A stretch of 64,000 nt of DNA. It comes from Candolleomyces eurysporus. Lineage: Eukaryota; Basidiomycota; Agaricomycetes; Agaricales; Psathyrellaceae. Below, one piece after another: positions 12,001-23,202 of the stretch; the first letter of the stretch is position 1; each line of letters opens with the position of its first letter. A model generated the notes under the pieces. It was not told the DNA's origin. It saw only the letters and a program-made list of their open reading frames with translations, and did no database searches. Both the position numbers and the translations under genes were made by a program. The stretch is taken from NCBI GenBank assembly GCA_027579435.1, contig JANBPK010000865.1:44971-108970 (forward strand). Reading direction: 5' to 3'.

Positions 12001-15000
12001 CATCCCCAACGGGAACTACTGGAACGGACACAACTGCTGGAAATGAAGAGGATCTCGAGGCCGCCCTAACTGGAGAACTTGATGCAGAACAGTCACTTCT
12101 GCTATCACCGGATGCTGCAACCGAACAGCCACGATTCGAATTGAGGGACATTAATGTCAAGTTCCCCGAAGGAAAGTTGACCGTCGTCACCGGACCTACT
12201 GCCTCGGGGAAGACTGCACTGTTGGTAAGCCACTCTTACTCCGTCGAGGGCTACACTCTTTTGCCCCAATGTTTCCTTGTTCTCTTTATCTTCCTATCTC
12301 TGTGTGAGTGCAACGTAACTGATGAAGTATCTGTTTTCGTGTAGATGGCCGTCCTAGGCGAGATGACCCTCACCAGCGGAAAGATCGTGATGCACAAGAA
12401 TCCCTCCCAGATCGACGAGAATGGGTTCATGCACACGCTTTCCTTCGCTGCGCAAACTCCGTGGTTGAGGCATCAGTCTATCAAGGAGAATATCTTGTTC
12501 GGATCTCCGTTCGATGAGGAGAGGTACCGGGACGTCGTGGAAGCTTGTGCGCTAAAGCCAGACTTGGAGATGCTCGAGGATGGGGATGAGACCGAGATTG
12601 GGGCAAGGTAAGGTCTTGTTCTGTTTTTTCGACATGATGCGAACGGATGCGAAGTAGCCGTTCGCTATTTTCGTTCTCCATCCTTCGACTCTTTCTCCTT
12701 CTCTTTCTGGAGACTTCTTGGTCCCGGGCTTGACAGTGTTGATGCTTAACTGACTTTCGGGTTTGATTGTAGGGGTGTGAGTCTGTCTGGTGGTCAGAAG
12801 GCTCGAGTTGCGTTGGCCCGTGCTGTCTACGCTCGAACCAAGTATGTTCTATTGGACGATCCTCTGAGCGCCGTGGTATGTCGTATTTTTAGCCAACTTT
12901 CTTGTCAGAATTCGGTTACTGATAATTCCTCCCAGGATAGCCACACCTCGCGTTACCTGTACGAGAAGCTGCTCTGTGGACCGTTGCTCGCAAACCGCAC
13001 TGTGGCAAGTTCCCTTCATTTCCTTCTCCAGCAGACTCGACGTGATCTAAACGACGTTCTTAATAGGTTCTGGTTACTCACCATGTTGAGTTGGTCCTAC
13101 CAGGCGCATACTACCTCGTGCGCATGCTTGATGGTAGAATCGACACCCAAGGCACAGTTGAAGACCTCCGAGACCAAGGCGTACTGGAACACATCACGTA
13201 CGATGCTGCCGCTGACCTACACAAGGACGAAATGGCACTTGCAGCAGCCAAGGAGGCTTCAGCCGAGAGTAGCAGTAGCAACGGTGAGGGTGACGCAGAG
13301 GATCCCGCTGCCACTCCTGGCGAAGCGAAGAAACCTAGAAAGCTTGTCAAGGACGAACACAGGGAGACTGGAGGGGTGAAATGGTCGATCTATAAGAGCT
13401 ACCTCGAAGCTTCGTAAGGATATATTCTCTATCTGTGTGCCTTGGGGTTTTGGCTGATTGCGTTGGATGCAGGTCTTATTGGATATGGGGGTTCTTGGCT
13501 TTCATGGTCGTCGTTGTGCAACTGTTGGGCGCCAGCGAGAAGATCTGGATCACAGTTAGTAGTATTGCTTTCTTCTGACACCCTGTTGGAGGTCTAGTTT
13601 CTGATGGCGCTTCTTGCGTATCATAGATCTGGGGAGAGGCATATCCCAGCAGTGCGCCTCCTGCATTCTTTTCCTTCAGGTCTTTTGCTTCTATGACGGA
13701 TCATGAAGTCATTCCGGAAGACATTTACTCGCATTCACACTACCACGACACCATTTATCACTCGCTAGCGAACAATGCCGCTACTAACGGCACATTTGGT
13801 ATTGACTGGCCTGATGCTTCGCTGCATCCGTTTTTCTACGTTGGTATCTACGGTGGGATTGGTATCGCTATTGCACTCGCCAATGTCTTGTCGGTTACCG
13901 CGCAGTATACTGCTGCTCTGAGAGCATCGAGGGTACTTTTCCAGTACGTCACCTTCATTCATCCGTTATGATAATGGTATGTTGATTGGGTTGTTTAGGA
14001 AGCTTCTTGTCTCTGTTGTTCGAGCGACATTCAGGTTCCACGATACCACCCCTCAAGGTATGTTGACCTTTATTGCAGTGTTCCGACTCGATAGCTAATC
14101 CTGCATTTTGACTAGGCCGAATGCTGAATCGATTCGGGAAGGATATTGAAACCATCGACTCGTCTCTAGCCGGTTCTCTGCAAGCTGTCAATACGGCACT
14201 GGCAAGCTTCTTTGCTGCCATTGTCATCATTGCGTACGTGGCCGATTCATTGGTTTCATCCGTATCTATCGGAATCCAGCATCCTGACATTCGGCCCCTC
14301 AGTGTCGTGTTCCCGTATTTCCTGATTCCAGCTTTCTTCATTGGATTTGCGTACCGAGAACTCGCAATTGGTTACCTCAACACAGGTCGAGACTTGCGAA
14401 GGATGGAATCTAACTCTCGTTCGCCCATCTTCTCCGACTTTGGGGAATTGTTGGAAGGCATCGTCACTGTTCGAGCATTCTCTGCTGAGAGACGGTTCTT
14501 GAATAACCTACATGCGAAGATTGACATAACCACCAAGGTAAGTCGATAGCATGCAATCCGTGCTTAGTAGCCTTGGCCTAATATGTTCTTCTCCACGTAG
14601 ATGTGGTGGTCGTTCTGGATGACGAATCGATGGCTTTTGCTGAACTTTGATGCCCTTGGTGCTTTATCGGTGCTAGTCACGACTCTGTTTTCCATTTCGC
14701 CGTTGTCCAAGGGTTCCGGCATGGCTGGATTGTGTATCACAAGCGCAATGACGTTCACTTCTTCAGGTATGTGCTGGACTTTGCTTCCTACCCTGCATTA
14801 TATTGACTCATTTCGTGGACAGTTTATTGGGCTTGTCGATTCTGGACAGGTGAGTCTTCAACCGTAGGTGTGATCTGAGTTTTACTTAGCTCTTTTCATC
14901 AGCTTTGGAGTTGGATTTGAAGTGAGTTTGAACAACGGTCTGACCGCGGTGGGTGCTGACTTCCATTTCCACAGCTCCGTTGAACGAGTGGTCGAATAGT

Positions 15001-16319
15001 AAGCTTTGTATAACACCTTTTGCACGCTGTCACTCACGCTTCTATGTAGCCTTAATCTTCCTCAAGAACCTCCAGCGACAATTGAATCTCACCGACCACC
15101 AGCTTACTGGCCTTCCAGCACGAGCGATTCCCTGGTCACGGTGGAAAACCTCGTCGTGAAGTATGCCCCTGATCTCCCAGCTGTTCTACACGATGTGTCC
15201 TTCAGCTTGAAAGCCGGCGAGCGCATTGGCTTGCTAGGTCGCACCGGAAGCGGAAAGTCAACACTTGCAATGAGCATCTTGCGCTTTGTGGATCCTGTGG
15301 AAGGGAGAATCCTCATCGACGGGATAGATATCTCGACTATCGGTGTTCACGATTTGCGGTCGAGATTGACGTTCATACCCCAAGTACGTGGTCAGATTTC
15401 TATTCGTTGACCCTTGCCTCATCATTTGCAGGATGCCGCGCTCTTCTCTGGTACATTGCGAGAGAATTTGGATCCCTTCGGTGAGTGACTCCGAGTAAGA
15501 AGCGAAACCTTGCGAAATTGTATTGATTGAAATTATAATCAGATGAACACACCGATGCCGAACGCATCGACGTCCTTCGGCGGGTTCACCTCATCACGGA
15601 TAGTGCTGGTGTCTCTAGAGGTCCATCTCGTGAGCAATCAGCCGCACCCTCTCGGGCTCATTCTCGTGCTGCGTCTATCATCAACGTTGAACGCGAAGTC
15701 AGTGGATCAACACAAGGCCCTTCGGATGCAATCTCAATCGCCACTTCGAATACCGAAATTGACCCCAAGGCAAAGATCAACCTGGACACGAAGGTTTCTC
15801 CAGGCGGCACCAACTTCTCCCAGGGGCAACGACAGCTCATAGCTATGGCCCGGGCCTTGTTGAGGAGAAGCTCGATCATTGTGCTTGACGAAGCTACCAG
15901 TAGTATCGACTTCTCCACGGATGCCAAGATTCAGACAGCGATTCGTGAAGAGTTTGGTGGAAGCTTACTTTTGACTGGTTTGTCTGGTTCTCTTGACGCG
16001 ATGCTTCTCCAGTTGTTAACATGACCTGCAGTTGCACATAGGTTGAGGACTGTCATCGACTATGATAGACTGATAGTCCTAGAAAAAGGACAGGTATGCG
16101 TTCCCGTGTGTACCAATATTCGGATTTCTTGCTAACATGCATGTGCAGGTTGTCGAGTTCGATACTCCCTACAATCTCATCCGGAGAGAGCATGGTATCT
16201 TCCGACAGATGTGCTTGAAGAGCGGCACGTTCACCGAGTTGGAAGCTGCGGCAAAGGCTAAAACTGAGCAGGATGAACAAATTGCTCTGGTCGCCCCTTC
16301 TCATACTAACGACTCATGA
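9075..16319 (+). CDS. ABC transporter, ABCC/MRP subfamily (Ybt1/Bpt1-like)
   Basis: Full-length multidrug-resistance-type exporter, probably of conjugated organic anions across the vacuolar or plasma membrane. The ATG at 9075 (MSMNSGHH) opens a hydrophobic TMD0-like head. TMD1 follows, with the family signature [10 protein letters not shown] / [17 protein letters not shown] around 10040-10250 and KRKDLAGVV near 10450. NBD1 has Walker A GPTASGKT (about 12192), [14 protein letters not shown] (about 12783) and Walker [11 protein letters not shown], with Asp in place of the catalytic Glu, as in ABCC NBD1. TMD2 spans about 13480-14870. NBD2 has Walker [10 protein letters not shown] (about 15237), signature [16 protein letters not shown] (about 15815), Walker [13 protein letters not shown] and the H-loop AHRLRT. 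The gene has about twenty or more exons and ends at the TGA at 16317. Unusual points are a very Lys-rich linker at 10592-10690 and a Ser-rich insert inside NBD2 at 15600-15780. Confidence 0.93.
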
Positions 16320-17175
16320 TGCAACTCATGGCGTAAACTAATGGCTTTCCTGACATATCGTTCGCATGTACTCATCTTTCCGAAGTTTTAATACACACTT
16401 TACCTGCTATTGAAGTACATCAAGCGCGTTCACAGTCACAATTTCAAGGTGATTTCAAGTCTCATTTCGCGACCCAATTTCATCCAGTTCGTGAAACTAT
16501 GTTGTGGGAGCGGCGCCACCTTTCGGAGTCTGAACTCTTAGAGACTACGGTGTGTCCATTGAGACTCGTAGAATATCTATAAAGGGGTCTATTGAACTCT
16601 ATGGGACTCCGTTTATACAACGGAAGACAGTTTAAATGAGAAAGAATGCAAGCAATTTACTATCCCAGAGGGCGATGCGGCATTGCGCGCGGTTGGGAGT
16701 CCCCCTCCATGTCCACACCCCCTGGTTTTCACTCAAATCAGTGGAATGTTCGAAGTTGGTTTCGGAAAAATGACGAAATTAGGTCGAAATCAAACTCTAA
16801 ATTAGCCTAAGGTTGGCTCTAAACTGTGAGCGGGCCCACCTTGACTATCGTCAGACAATGCCAGACTGAGTACTGCACTGCCCAAATCAAACTCACGGTG
16901 GCTGGCATCCTGAAATGTAACTAACGTTCAAGACATAGTAATATAGTATGTGATATGACAAGGTGTTTCAACTAGGAAGGAACAAGAGTTTTAGATGTAG
17001 ATAAGGTGTGGGTATACAAATGTCCAAACAAGATGTCACATTCATTCAACAACAAAGGAACGGGTCCAAGTGGAAAAACCGACATAAAGTGGTACAAAGG
17101 ACGGTTTAATTTCCGTTAGTAGGATTCACGTAGCGTAGTTCCTGTTAAAGCACGCGAAATTCAGCACCGTTTCCA
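16320..17175. other. Intergenic region between convergent genes
   Basis: The ABC transporter and the minus-strand secreted-protein gene converge on this 0.86 kb spacer. It is AT-richer than its flanks and has no frame of note. It presumably contains both 3' UTRs. Confidence 0.5.
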
Positions 17176-18360
17176 TCATGGATGCACTGAATCACTTACA
17201 ACTTCGAAGTCGTCGCTAAAGTCGTTGCTGTAGCCACTGTTGATGGCGAAGTAAATTCGCTTGGGATCGTTGGCGGGACCCGGATTCTCCCTCATCCAGA
17301 AGCTAACCTGATTACCGTTCCATGTAACTGGCATACCATCATAGTAACAATTTAGAAAAGGCAAAGAGCGGTTTTCAACACTACGCACCGGACACATCGT
17401 CGGAATTGTTCTTGGACCAAACAGCGGAGCGCGAATAAGGCTAAAGAGAACCACATTCAGCTACAGTTACCACTATCAAAAGGAAACGGCCTACCGTGTT
17501 GTTGGACCCGTAGCCAGAGTCGTTCGAATTTCCATCCTCAACTGGATCTGAACTCTGTACTGCTTTGACGGGCAACACATAGTCCCTCCCAGAACTGCAT
17601 TTTGTTGCGAACGGAGCCGATCAGTGAGGAAGTGCCACGGGATAGTCAATCAAATTCGTACCGCAGAGCTAGGCCAAGATATTTTTCGTTACCATTCTCG
17701 CCCTTTCAAGAGAAAGATGTCAGGGAGCCCATCGCGTAGATATTTGAGACAGACACTCACATCGATGGCCAAACTAAATGGACCATTGTTGCTGGGTACG
17801 AGCACTTCGAGACATCTATTCTTGTTATTGGTGACGCCAAATCTGTAGAGGTTTACGAGTGAGGTGGATGCCATGATACGTTGCGATCGACAAGTAACTC
17901 ACGTTCCAGTATTTGAGACAAAGATGTCGCTGATATAGCTGGTGGGGAAGCCACCAGTGTTCCCTTTCTTCTTGACTTCGATGCATCTGCGCTCGCTGTG
18001 GCGGTTGAGAATTAGTACTAGCATCTTCTGACACTGCGGAGGACACGAACTATGAAACACCGGAGGGCTGGGACCTCCATCTGGCGACTGAAGCTCGTCG
18101 TTAACGGTCTGAAGGATGGGCGCACATGGGCGGCACTCACCAACTCCGGTCCTTGTAGGATACAGGGATCGTGGAGGCAAAGGTGGAAGTCCACGACGGA
18201 GGCGCTCCCCGTTAGTCATAAGTTCGCGGGCCTCAATAGTGCGACTAGCAGCCTGGCGCCTCGCCACAGCGTACTCGGGGGAGATGGCCCCAGCTGCACC
18301 GAAATAGGTGAGAGCAACCAGAGCGCAGAATAAGGGTTTCAACACATTCAAGGAGAGCAT
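17176..18360 (-). CDS. Secreted protein of unknown function with an RRGLPPLPP motif
   Basis: The start is at 18360 (MLSLNVLKPLFCALVALTY), a clear signal peptide ending near GAAGA. After a short propeptide-like stretch comes the motif LRRGLPPLPPRSLYPTRT, which I associate with secreted basidiomycete proteins of unknown role. The rest is rich in Asn, Gly and Ser with scattered Cys (ECRPCAP, RRCIEV, NRCLEV) and patterns such as YISDIFVSNTGTFGV and VTWNGNQVSFWMR that suggest a beta-sandwich fold. At least six exons join in frame on the minus strand: introns follow SNTG(T), LAID, LALR, GSNNT and DDVS. The stop is TGA at 17176-17178. An additional intron near 18020-18060 is possible. No enzymatic residues are recognised; function is unknown. 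Confidence 0.7.
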
Positions 18361-21300
18361 GATTGAATTAAAAGAGCGGAAGGTTCAAAAGAGTGTGGGT
18401 GTTGGTTCTGCGTCGGGGTGGAAGATCAAAAGCCAACGGGAGTCTCTGTAGTGGGTCGACAGGTATTTATCACTTCGGGTGCCCGCTGGATCGACTGTCC
18501 AAGGTTGACAGATCTTTGTTGGGATCGGCCGGACGCGTCGCCCTGGCGCTTACTTACCTGACAGGATCGCGGTCGAATTCGGTTCATGACGGTGAACGGT
18601 ATATTATTCATATTGAACCTGTCAACGATCGGAAGGATAGATTAAATTATGGAAGGTTAAATCAAGGTGCACGGCGTGTTCGCCATTGAAAGCTTTACAG
18701 CATGTTGTCCCCGTCGATGAAATTAAAGCCAGGGTTCTGGAACGTGTTTACGCTGGCGAAATACCTGGTTGAGTTACGATGGCTAGAACCCCTAAAAATG
18801 GCCTTCCCGAATTTCCCCAGAGCCGAAAAAGCCAAAAGCGCCTGTGCACCGTTCAAAAAAAATTTTGGGCGCTTCGAGCCCTTGGATCCCCACGATCTGT
18901 CCCGTTTGTGTCGGCAAACTCCTCGGAGAGTCAAGCCTCCCGCCAATTTTAAAGGAATGGCCTGTCCGGGGCGCACCTGGACACTCGACTTTCTGTCTGG
19001 TTACTCTTTGCTACTAAGGCAGTATCCCTGCATTTCGCTCGACAAGCTGTTTCCATTACTGTACCATGCATGTTGGCCTAAATACGCTAGAAATACGAAT
19101 ACATGGTGTATTACGTGCTGAATTGGACCCGTTAAGCCTCATCTCTTGTCATTTGTAGCTCAGAATGAAATTGTCTAAGCCAGTTACTGCTATAAATTTA
19201 ATAGGAACTAGCACTATGTCTCTGCCTCCGTTTTGTTTCCTTGGGAAGACCAAAGATGTAGGGCTATCGACCGCGGTATTTGGATGGATTGCCATACGAG
19301 CTTGTCTTGTTCACGAGGCGGTGCCTAACATTCCGTTCTTTCTATTCGCTCTAGTCGCCCATAGCATGTCGCTGGGTTGCTCAGACAGGTGTGGCCATCC
19401 TTACCTCAAGATTTAGTTCCGATTCCCACTATCTCGATATGCATCCACAAATTCTGACTGGAGCTCAGCACTCCGAGTCAGCCCTCACCCGATCTTTGGT
19501 TGTCTACCTCTGGTATTCTCATTAACTTAGCTTTTTCCTTGACAAGGGCTGTCCATATCCTTTTTTTCCATGCAGTTGCTATGCGCTACTTCAGCCAATC
19601 TCCGGTGTTCTACGTATGTGAACTGCTTGCAGTATGATTGTTCTTCACTGCTTATTGACAGATTTGTATCAATCGCATAAATGAATCCTCAGGTTCCTCT
19701 ATAATACGTCTACTTACCATTGATTGCACCCTCGATGAAATTGCGTTCTCGTGCAAAANCACAGATTCACGACTTAAAAACACGAGAACAATCTGACAAT
19801 TATCACGTGATGCATTACCATGAAAAGAAATAAATGTTGGTCTAGTTTCCTGGAAGCCTCGCACCGGACTGAGTGTCCAAGAATCCGACATTTGTCTGGT
19901 TTGGCAGAACAGGGGTGTAACAAGAGATGCCCGGATTGGGAACAGTGATCATTACCGGTTTGAGGCATTCGCGATCAACTCGGGCACTTGATGGCACCCA
20001 GGTCGATTCGGCGCTCAACACTGTGAGAGGAGTATCACAGCCCGAGTGACATCGGGTCTTTGACCGCTGAGGAGGATTCTGTAGTTGACAATGACTAGCG
20101 CTGCGACCAAGGAATAAAGTGAAATGATCACCAGAAGCCGACGAAATGTCCTGTATTCTAGGAATGTTGGCTTTCTTGTAAAACGTTGGATTCTGACGAA
20201 CTGTGTAGACGGCTTGAGGGAAGTCTTGCCTACCGATGACTACCGGTGACTCTCAAGCGCTAAGTTGAAATAAAACTTGAGTATTATATCCTGATAGATT
20301 GCCGAGGGTACCCAAGAAGGTCGCGAAAANGCTGAGACTGCGCAGCGCTCCTCCTAGCCGGCCCGCGGCGTTTTTCTTTCGAGCTCCGTCATATTTACTA
20401 AACTCACCCGTTTCGGCAGCATCCGTGGTTACTGTTTAGATCGTCATTTGGCTCGTCACGGTCACTGGCCTCCGGCACTGACCGTCAGACTGAGGGAGTG
20501 GAGAGCAGCAACGAAGAGGGTGGCATCCGGCAGCCACGCAAAATGCCTCAGCCTCTGTTGGTCGCAGCATCCGAGTCGGACGCAGGCGACCAGGTTTTGA
20601 ATATTGAGACGGAGTTCAAATGCTCTGCTGCGATAAGTATTATTTACGGTAACCAAACATCCAACACGCTAATCAAATTCTGCGACAGATGAACCGTTCA
20701 GTAGAGGGACTGGTTATCATTTCATCTTCCCTTTTTAACACTTTTCTGGGACCGACTCAGGTGCACACGGGACGCACCGCCTCAATTTGCTCGCTGAGAT
20801 CTGCGAGCCTCAGCACGACTCAAGAGAAAACTCGAAATCAAACATTTAAAGTGATTCTTGCTTGGTCTCCGATTAGATGCATACAACGGACAGGTTACCC
20901 TTCGCCAAGGGCACGTGCAGCCCTATTCAGGTGCCGGCATATAGAGCATTCGTTTTTCGACAGAAAATTGTCGAATCTCATCTGACCCCTCGATCACGGA
21001 TTTTGGTTTCAAAGCGTCAGGGACTTGTTTCCGAACCAGAAGGGCGCCCCCGGTGTATGCGACTTGTATTAACGCTGAGCTCGCCACGAGTATGCTGTCA
21101 TCGAGAATAATTGATTCGGCTCAAACTGATTGTCACAGACCCTATTTCCTTGGGTTGATTGTGTCCTGGTAGGCTGGTACTAATAGGCGCCTACCAAACA
21201 GCTGCTCAGTGATGTGCTTGGTAGTGTGGGTGATGCAGACTCATCACCTCGGAACGGAGGCGGGCAGAGGCCGCTATTGCAAAGTCGGCAACTGACCGAT

Positions 21301-21775
21301 CAGTTCAGAAAACAGATATGTTTGGGCAGTCTGTATCAAGACCTCAAGCATCGGGAATCACTAGTACCACGGAACCTAGGATAGCGAAGATGACGCTTGA
21401 GTTCCAATTACCCTACATTATGTGATTTGAATGTTGCTTCCTAAATCACAGCCTCTTTTCCCGCAGCTCCGGGAGTTCAGTTACACCAATTGACCGGCTC
21501 ACTATCTCAAGTGGGGGGGTTTCGACTATATTCGGAGATCATCGTGGCAGAAGACAAACAGACTGCCCGGCGGAAGCATGACGTGACAGCTTCCGCCCCT
21601 TAGACGATCTCAGATCTGTAGTATCTCCCTCAGGCTTGGCTTGGAACCGGGACATACGCTCAACGATTTCGCGTTCGAGAGCAACTGTATAAGAACCCAT
21701 ACGATGAGACCGTTCGTTCACCAGAACCCAGCATCCATTTCCACCTTCCAAACACCAGCGACTTCATCATAGCAA
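18361..21775. other. Long gene-poor stretch
   Basis: About 3.4 kb with no supportable gene. It contains Ns at about 19759 and 20330. The frame at 18702-19121 is open for 139 codons, but the opposite strand is open over the same span and neither shows a domain or plausible splice pattern. The AT-rich composition and lack of conserved protein patterns fit decayed sequence or old transposon debris, but no terminal repeats, transposase or reverse transcriptase motifs were found. The promoter of the secreted-protein gene (minus strand) lies at its left end and that of the DUF6593 gene at its right end. Confidence 0.4.
21688..21693 (+). promoter_or_regulatory. TATA-like box of DUF6593 gene
   Basis: TATAAG lies 83 bases before the ATG at 21776 and is the only TATA-like element in the proximal upstream region. 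Its role is inferred from position. Confidence 0.4.
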
Positions 21776-22426
21776 ATGTCTGCCTTCGGAGTCAACCCTT
21801 ATGCACAAGGTGGATGGGCCAATCCTCATAACCAATACGAAGAAGGGTCGAGCGGGCCAATCCCTTCCATCCATGGCGCCCTACCACATCTGCCAAGCGG
21901 AGTCTCTGGGGGATCTGAACAATTGCTCACATTCAGATTCCAACCTCATCAACCAACCAACAGCATCTTGGATTGTGCTGTTGTCGGTTCGGACTCCCGC
22001 CCTCGATTCCACATATCGACCGCTGCAGCACAGGACTCGACTCCGGCTGTGACAACCATCAAAGACGAAGGAGGAAATCTGGCTGCAACCATCGAATGGC
22101 AATACCATCCTGTCGTTCAATTGAAGACCTATATCAACTCCATTCCCAGGCAATTCTCGTCCCAATTCCTTCCTCTATCCCCAAGCCAATCTTCTCGGGC
22201 GATGTCATTGAAAGGAAAATCCTATCAGTGGTCCAGAGATCCTGAAAGGGATTGCGTATACCTCCACAACGTCTCCTACTCCCCCCGCGAGTTCTTAGGA
22301 TTTCTCTCCCGAGGATCCGATTCCGCAGTTCAGCTCAGCATCCTACCCGCTGCTATATCACAAGGCCTTCTCGATGTGGCCATTCTAAATGCCGTCCTCT
22401 TTTACTCCAATCGCAACATCGATTGA
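21776..22426 (+). CDS. DUF6593 domain protein
   Basis: Single-exon gene of 216 residues. The N-terminal 40 residues are Gly/Pro/Ser-rich (MSAFGVNPYAQGGWANP). The DUF6593 pattern follows: LTFRFQPHQPTNSIL (first strand and loop), then RFHIST, VTTIKDEGG, ATIEWQY, then GKSYQWSRDPERDCVYL, and the closing helix QGLLDVAILNAVLFYSNR. The alternating strand layout with one C-terminal helix is typical of this basidiomycete-expanded domain, which resembles the LURP-one/tubby-like fold; its function is unknown. The start is favoured because the first ATG after the TATA-like element opens the frame. No neighbours suggest an operon-like link, as expected for a fungus. Confidence 0.85.
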   Translation: MSAFGVNPYAQGGWANPHNQYEEGSSGPIPSIHGALPHLPSGVSGGSEQLLTFRFQPHQPTNSILDCAVVGSDSRPRFHISTAAAQDSTPAVTTIKDEGGNLAATIEWQYHPVVQLKTYINSIPRQFSSQFLPLSPSQSSRAMSLKGKSYQWSRDPERDCVYLHNVSYSPREFLGFLSRGSDSAVQLSILPAAISQGLLDVAILNAVLFYSNRNID

Positions 22427-23202
22427 GCAATCATCACCTCAACGTGAACTCTGGACAACGAACAACACGACCAATTCACATCAACTATTTATTCCATTTT
22501 TCAATTATTTATCATATTTATTTCCCTCCATTCTCGTCCTAGACTAGATTCCATTCGTAACTTATTCTAACGTAGACTATTCGTATTGATAGACTGAACA
22601 CATGGTACTCATAGAGCTTTATCTTGTATGCGCTCATAGATAGAGTATTGTAGTAGTATTGATGTAGTCCTTATGTTGTAGCATTAGAATCATCCTGACA
22701 TTCTCAATCTTTCGCTGGATGATGCACGTTGACGAGCTCGTCGGACCTGATTCATGACTTCGCTTGCCTTTTGCACAGCGAGGTTTCTGGTACAGCTTCG
22801 GCCTTTAGTTCGACGCCCACTGTAATAGATACCTGTCAAACGACAAAGGGGCAGGTACAAAGATGATCCGATCGGACGGAGAAAGTCCACCGAGGTGTGC
22901 ATTGACAACTTAGAGGTGGACCGGCGCATAGTCCATCGTCAATTAAGGTTCCCTTGAATAGGAGAGTTCAGTGGGGCAATTTCAGGTCAGGAGACCACAA
23001 CAATTTCTCTTTGAGCACATAGTGGTCATCTCAATTAGGCCATTTTGCAAATTGCTAGACACCGACAAACCGCGTGTGGGCGCTTTCGATGGCCAAGTTG
23101 ACCGGTTTGTGGGCGTAACGTGATCTGAAAGGGAAATCCCATTGATTTGGAATGATCACTAAATCAAATTTTGTGTGATGGGCGCTAACTCGTGACCTGG
23201 GT
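22427..23202. other. Intergenic region between convergent genes
   Basis: AT-rich 3' flank of the DUF6593 gene (22430-22690), then 0.5 kb without a recognisable frame up to the end of the TFIIIC gene. No feature seen. Confidence 0.5.

Noticed and set aside
18702..19121. 139-codon plus-strand frame
   Set aside because: The opposite strand is also open over the same span; composition is not protein-like and there are no neighbours to splice to.
18361..21775. Transposon hypothesis for the gene-poor stretch
   Set aside because: No reverse transcriptase, integrase or transposase motifs and no visible terminal repeats; only composition suggests decayed elements.
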